Positions 62,440 to 64,000 of a DNA stretch of 64,000 nt are shown one piece after another. This DNA is from Nautilus pompilius. Taxonomy: Eukaryota > Mollusca > Cephalopoda > Nautilida > Nautilidae. The position numbers were made by a program, and so were the translations under genes. The notes beneath the pieces were generated by a model, which searched no databases, was not told the origin of the DNA, and saw only the letters and a list, made by a program, of their open reading frames with translations. The stretch covers positions 124,001 to 188,000 of the forward strand of contig JACATO010001464.1 of NCBI GenBank assembly GCA_018389105.1. The letters run 5' to 3'. Numbering within the stretch: the first letter of the stretch is position 1; each line of letters opens with the position of its first letter.

Positions 62440-64000
62440 TCCGGGGACTTTCGATGCGTCATCACCCAATCTGCACGACTGCATGATTGGTGTGTATGTG
62501 TGCGGGGGGGGGTTGCAACTTGTACGATCCGCATTGGCTCCTATAGGGAGAAGGTTCTGCGACAGCAGCAAGTAGCATCACTCATCTACCAATATACTCG
62601 ACTGTACAGTTCTTGCGGGGTTTTCCTGGCAGTGAGGAGGGATCCCTCTTCTCTTACGGTTGACCCCCCACCGTACGTAAGGTTCCATTACTACCTCTGC
62701 CTCAAGCCGATTCAGTCCATACGACAAAAATTTTAAACCTGAAAATTTGTCAGCGATACGTGGTTTCTGATTTGGCAGTTTTTACTCCATGTGTTTTAGC
62801 CGAAAACTTGCGAATGATTTTCATCTTTATATCTTTTCCAGTTTGCGCAAGAAACCAAAAATATGAGGAATAAATAAAATCACGAGTACAGTACGCAATA
62901 TATACACAGTACACAGGACTGTAAAAACAAAAAAAAAAAAAAAACGACTTTCACTTTAAAATAAAACGGTGAATTTTTGCCTAAACTTCTGAGCGACTTC
63001 TGCGCTTTTATCTCTACATTTCAAGTGAATCATAAACATTTGTTCGATTCTTTTGTATTTTTTTTTTAAATAAATAAAATAATATATAAATATTTAAAGA
63101 TTTTTTTAAAAAGTTGATATAGCTGTTACTTTGTTTCAGACGCGCTCCCCTCTAGAGTATAAACAACGAAGAATCTTTAGCCCCAGGTCTACATCTCTCC
63201 TCTGCTACTCTATACTCTAAAGAAAACTCGCATGTTTATACTTCTGGAACTTTGTCGGCTTTTTAAAAGTCCTTCTAACATTCCCCCCAATATCTGTTTC
63301 CATATATTCCATATATATATATATACATATATATTTTTTTCAACATATTTTTATTATCCAAGATATCCGTGACATACAGCGCTGGCAGACAAATGCAAAC
63401 AATACATGGTATATATATATATCGCGGAATACATTAGAAATTCCCACACAGCCTTTGTTTGCGCAGGACTTACTTGACGGTAAACATCGTAACTTCTTTT
63501 ATTTCTTTTTTAGAAATATTTAAGGGATTAAATCGCCCGTAGACTGGTCCTGTCCTGGCATAAAACTCCATTAATTTCTGTCAGTGTTTATATTCTTAAT
63601 TTCTTTAAATAAGTATCTGGGTTAACTCCGCTGAGATTATCGAGTCGCTTTGATGTACCCTACGGTAAGAAGGATCTTGTGTGCGCACGGTTGCTGTGTT
63701 GTATTTGTTTTCCAGAGTTGGCTGATGACGAGAAATGTAGATGAGCACTCGGAGCGACGGCGAGGAAGGATAGAAGGGAGTTACTGCAATAAACTAAAAT
63801 AAATGTAGCTAAAACTTATGGTCAATATTAGTGCTGAGACAAATATCCAAATATTTGAACGAAGGATTGCGCGTGGATTTAAACACGAAACGGTAGCTCA
63901 GTTCCAGATGTCTGTTTGCAAAAGAACCGAGGACGAGATATTTTATGTTGTTCCTTGGAGAAACAGTAGGACACGGAGAGATGCAAACGTTTTTTAAAGT
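62440..64000. other. AT-rich end of window, no gene seen
   Basis: Contains a G-run near 62503-62510, A-run near 62929-62944, and short TA tracts near 63312-63334 and 63411-63422. TACG followed by GTAAGAAG near 63664 resembles a splice donor, but no convincing open exon precedes it. Confidence 0.5.

Overview
This window looks like a non-genic, transposon-scarred stretch of an animal genome. It is AT-rich overall and carries many microsatellites, short tRNA-derived SINEs, and decayed cut-and-paste DNA transposons of the hAT, mariner and Tc1 types. There are no operons, no bacterial ribosome-binding sites and no long intact open reading frames. The mix (hAT elements with a BED-type finger, a SETMAR-like mariner, tRNA SINEs with a shared tail, abundant CA/CT/ATT repeats) fits a lophotrochozoan such as a mollusc, possibly a cephalopod. 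That assignment is inference. I cannot confidently identify any intact host protein-coding gene, so the window is probably intergenic or intronic.

Layout. 1-9.6 kb: unique AT-rich sequence broken by two CpG-rich blocks (about 1.3-1.9 kb and 7.7-8.8 kb). 9.6-14.5 kb: the richest coding-like area. Two halves of a badly decayed, uncharacterised gene-like repeat lie on the + strand, and a later hAT element with an almost readable transposase (10866-12674, two frame breaks) sits between them. 14.5-19.7 kb: featureless. 19.7-21.2 kb: a GT/GA tandem repeat, then a complete but dead 1.29-kb mariner on the - strand with matching inverted ends and TA flanks. 21.2-33 kb: mostly unique sequence with microsatellites, three SINEs and a weak candidate exon at 22.4 kb. 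33.8-34.5 kb: a Tc1-like transposase relic. 39.1-41.8 kb: a tRNA-like SINE split by a second hAT element with recognisable inverted ends and a target-site duplication, followed at 42.0 kb by a cluster of GGATTA/TAATCC sites. 43.9-49.2 kb: microsatellites. 49.2-56.3 kb: a CpG-rich block near 50.1-50.7 kb and an AG-rich array at 55.8 kb. That array carries the same TGACGTCAGTAC core as the CT-rich array at 48.9 kb, in inverted orientation. 56.3-64 kb: unique sequence with one SINE, one CA tract and one candidate first exon (61704-61820) ending at a strong splice donor.

The identified parts do not form a pathway. Their relation is stratigraphic: the old gene-like repeat was hit by hAT-1, and a SINE was hit by hAT-2. 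The mariner and Tc1 copies are independent fossils. The items most worth following up are the nested 9.6-14.5 kb locus, the paired CRE-core arrays, the GGATTA cluster and the two candidate exons.
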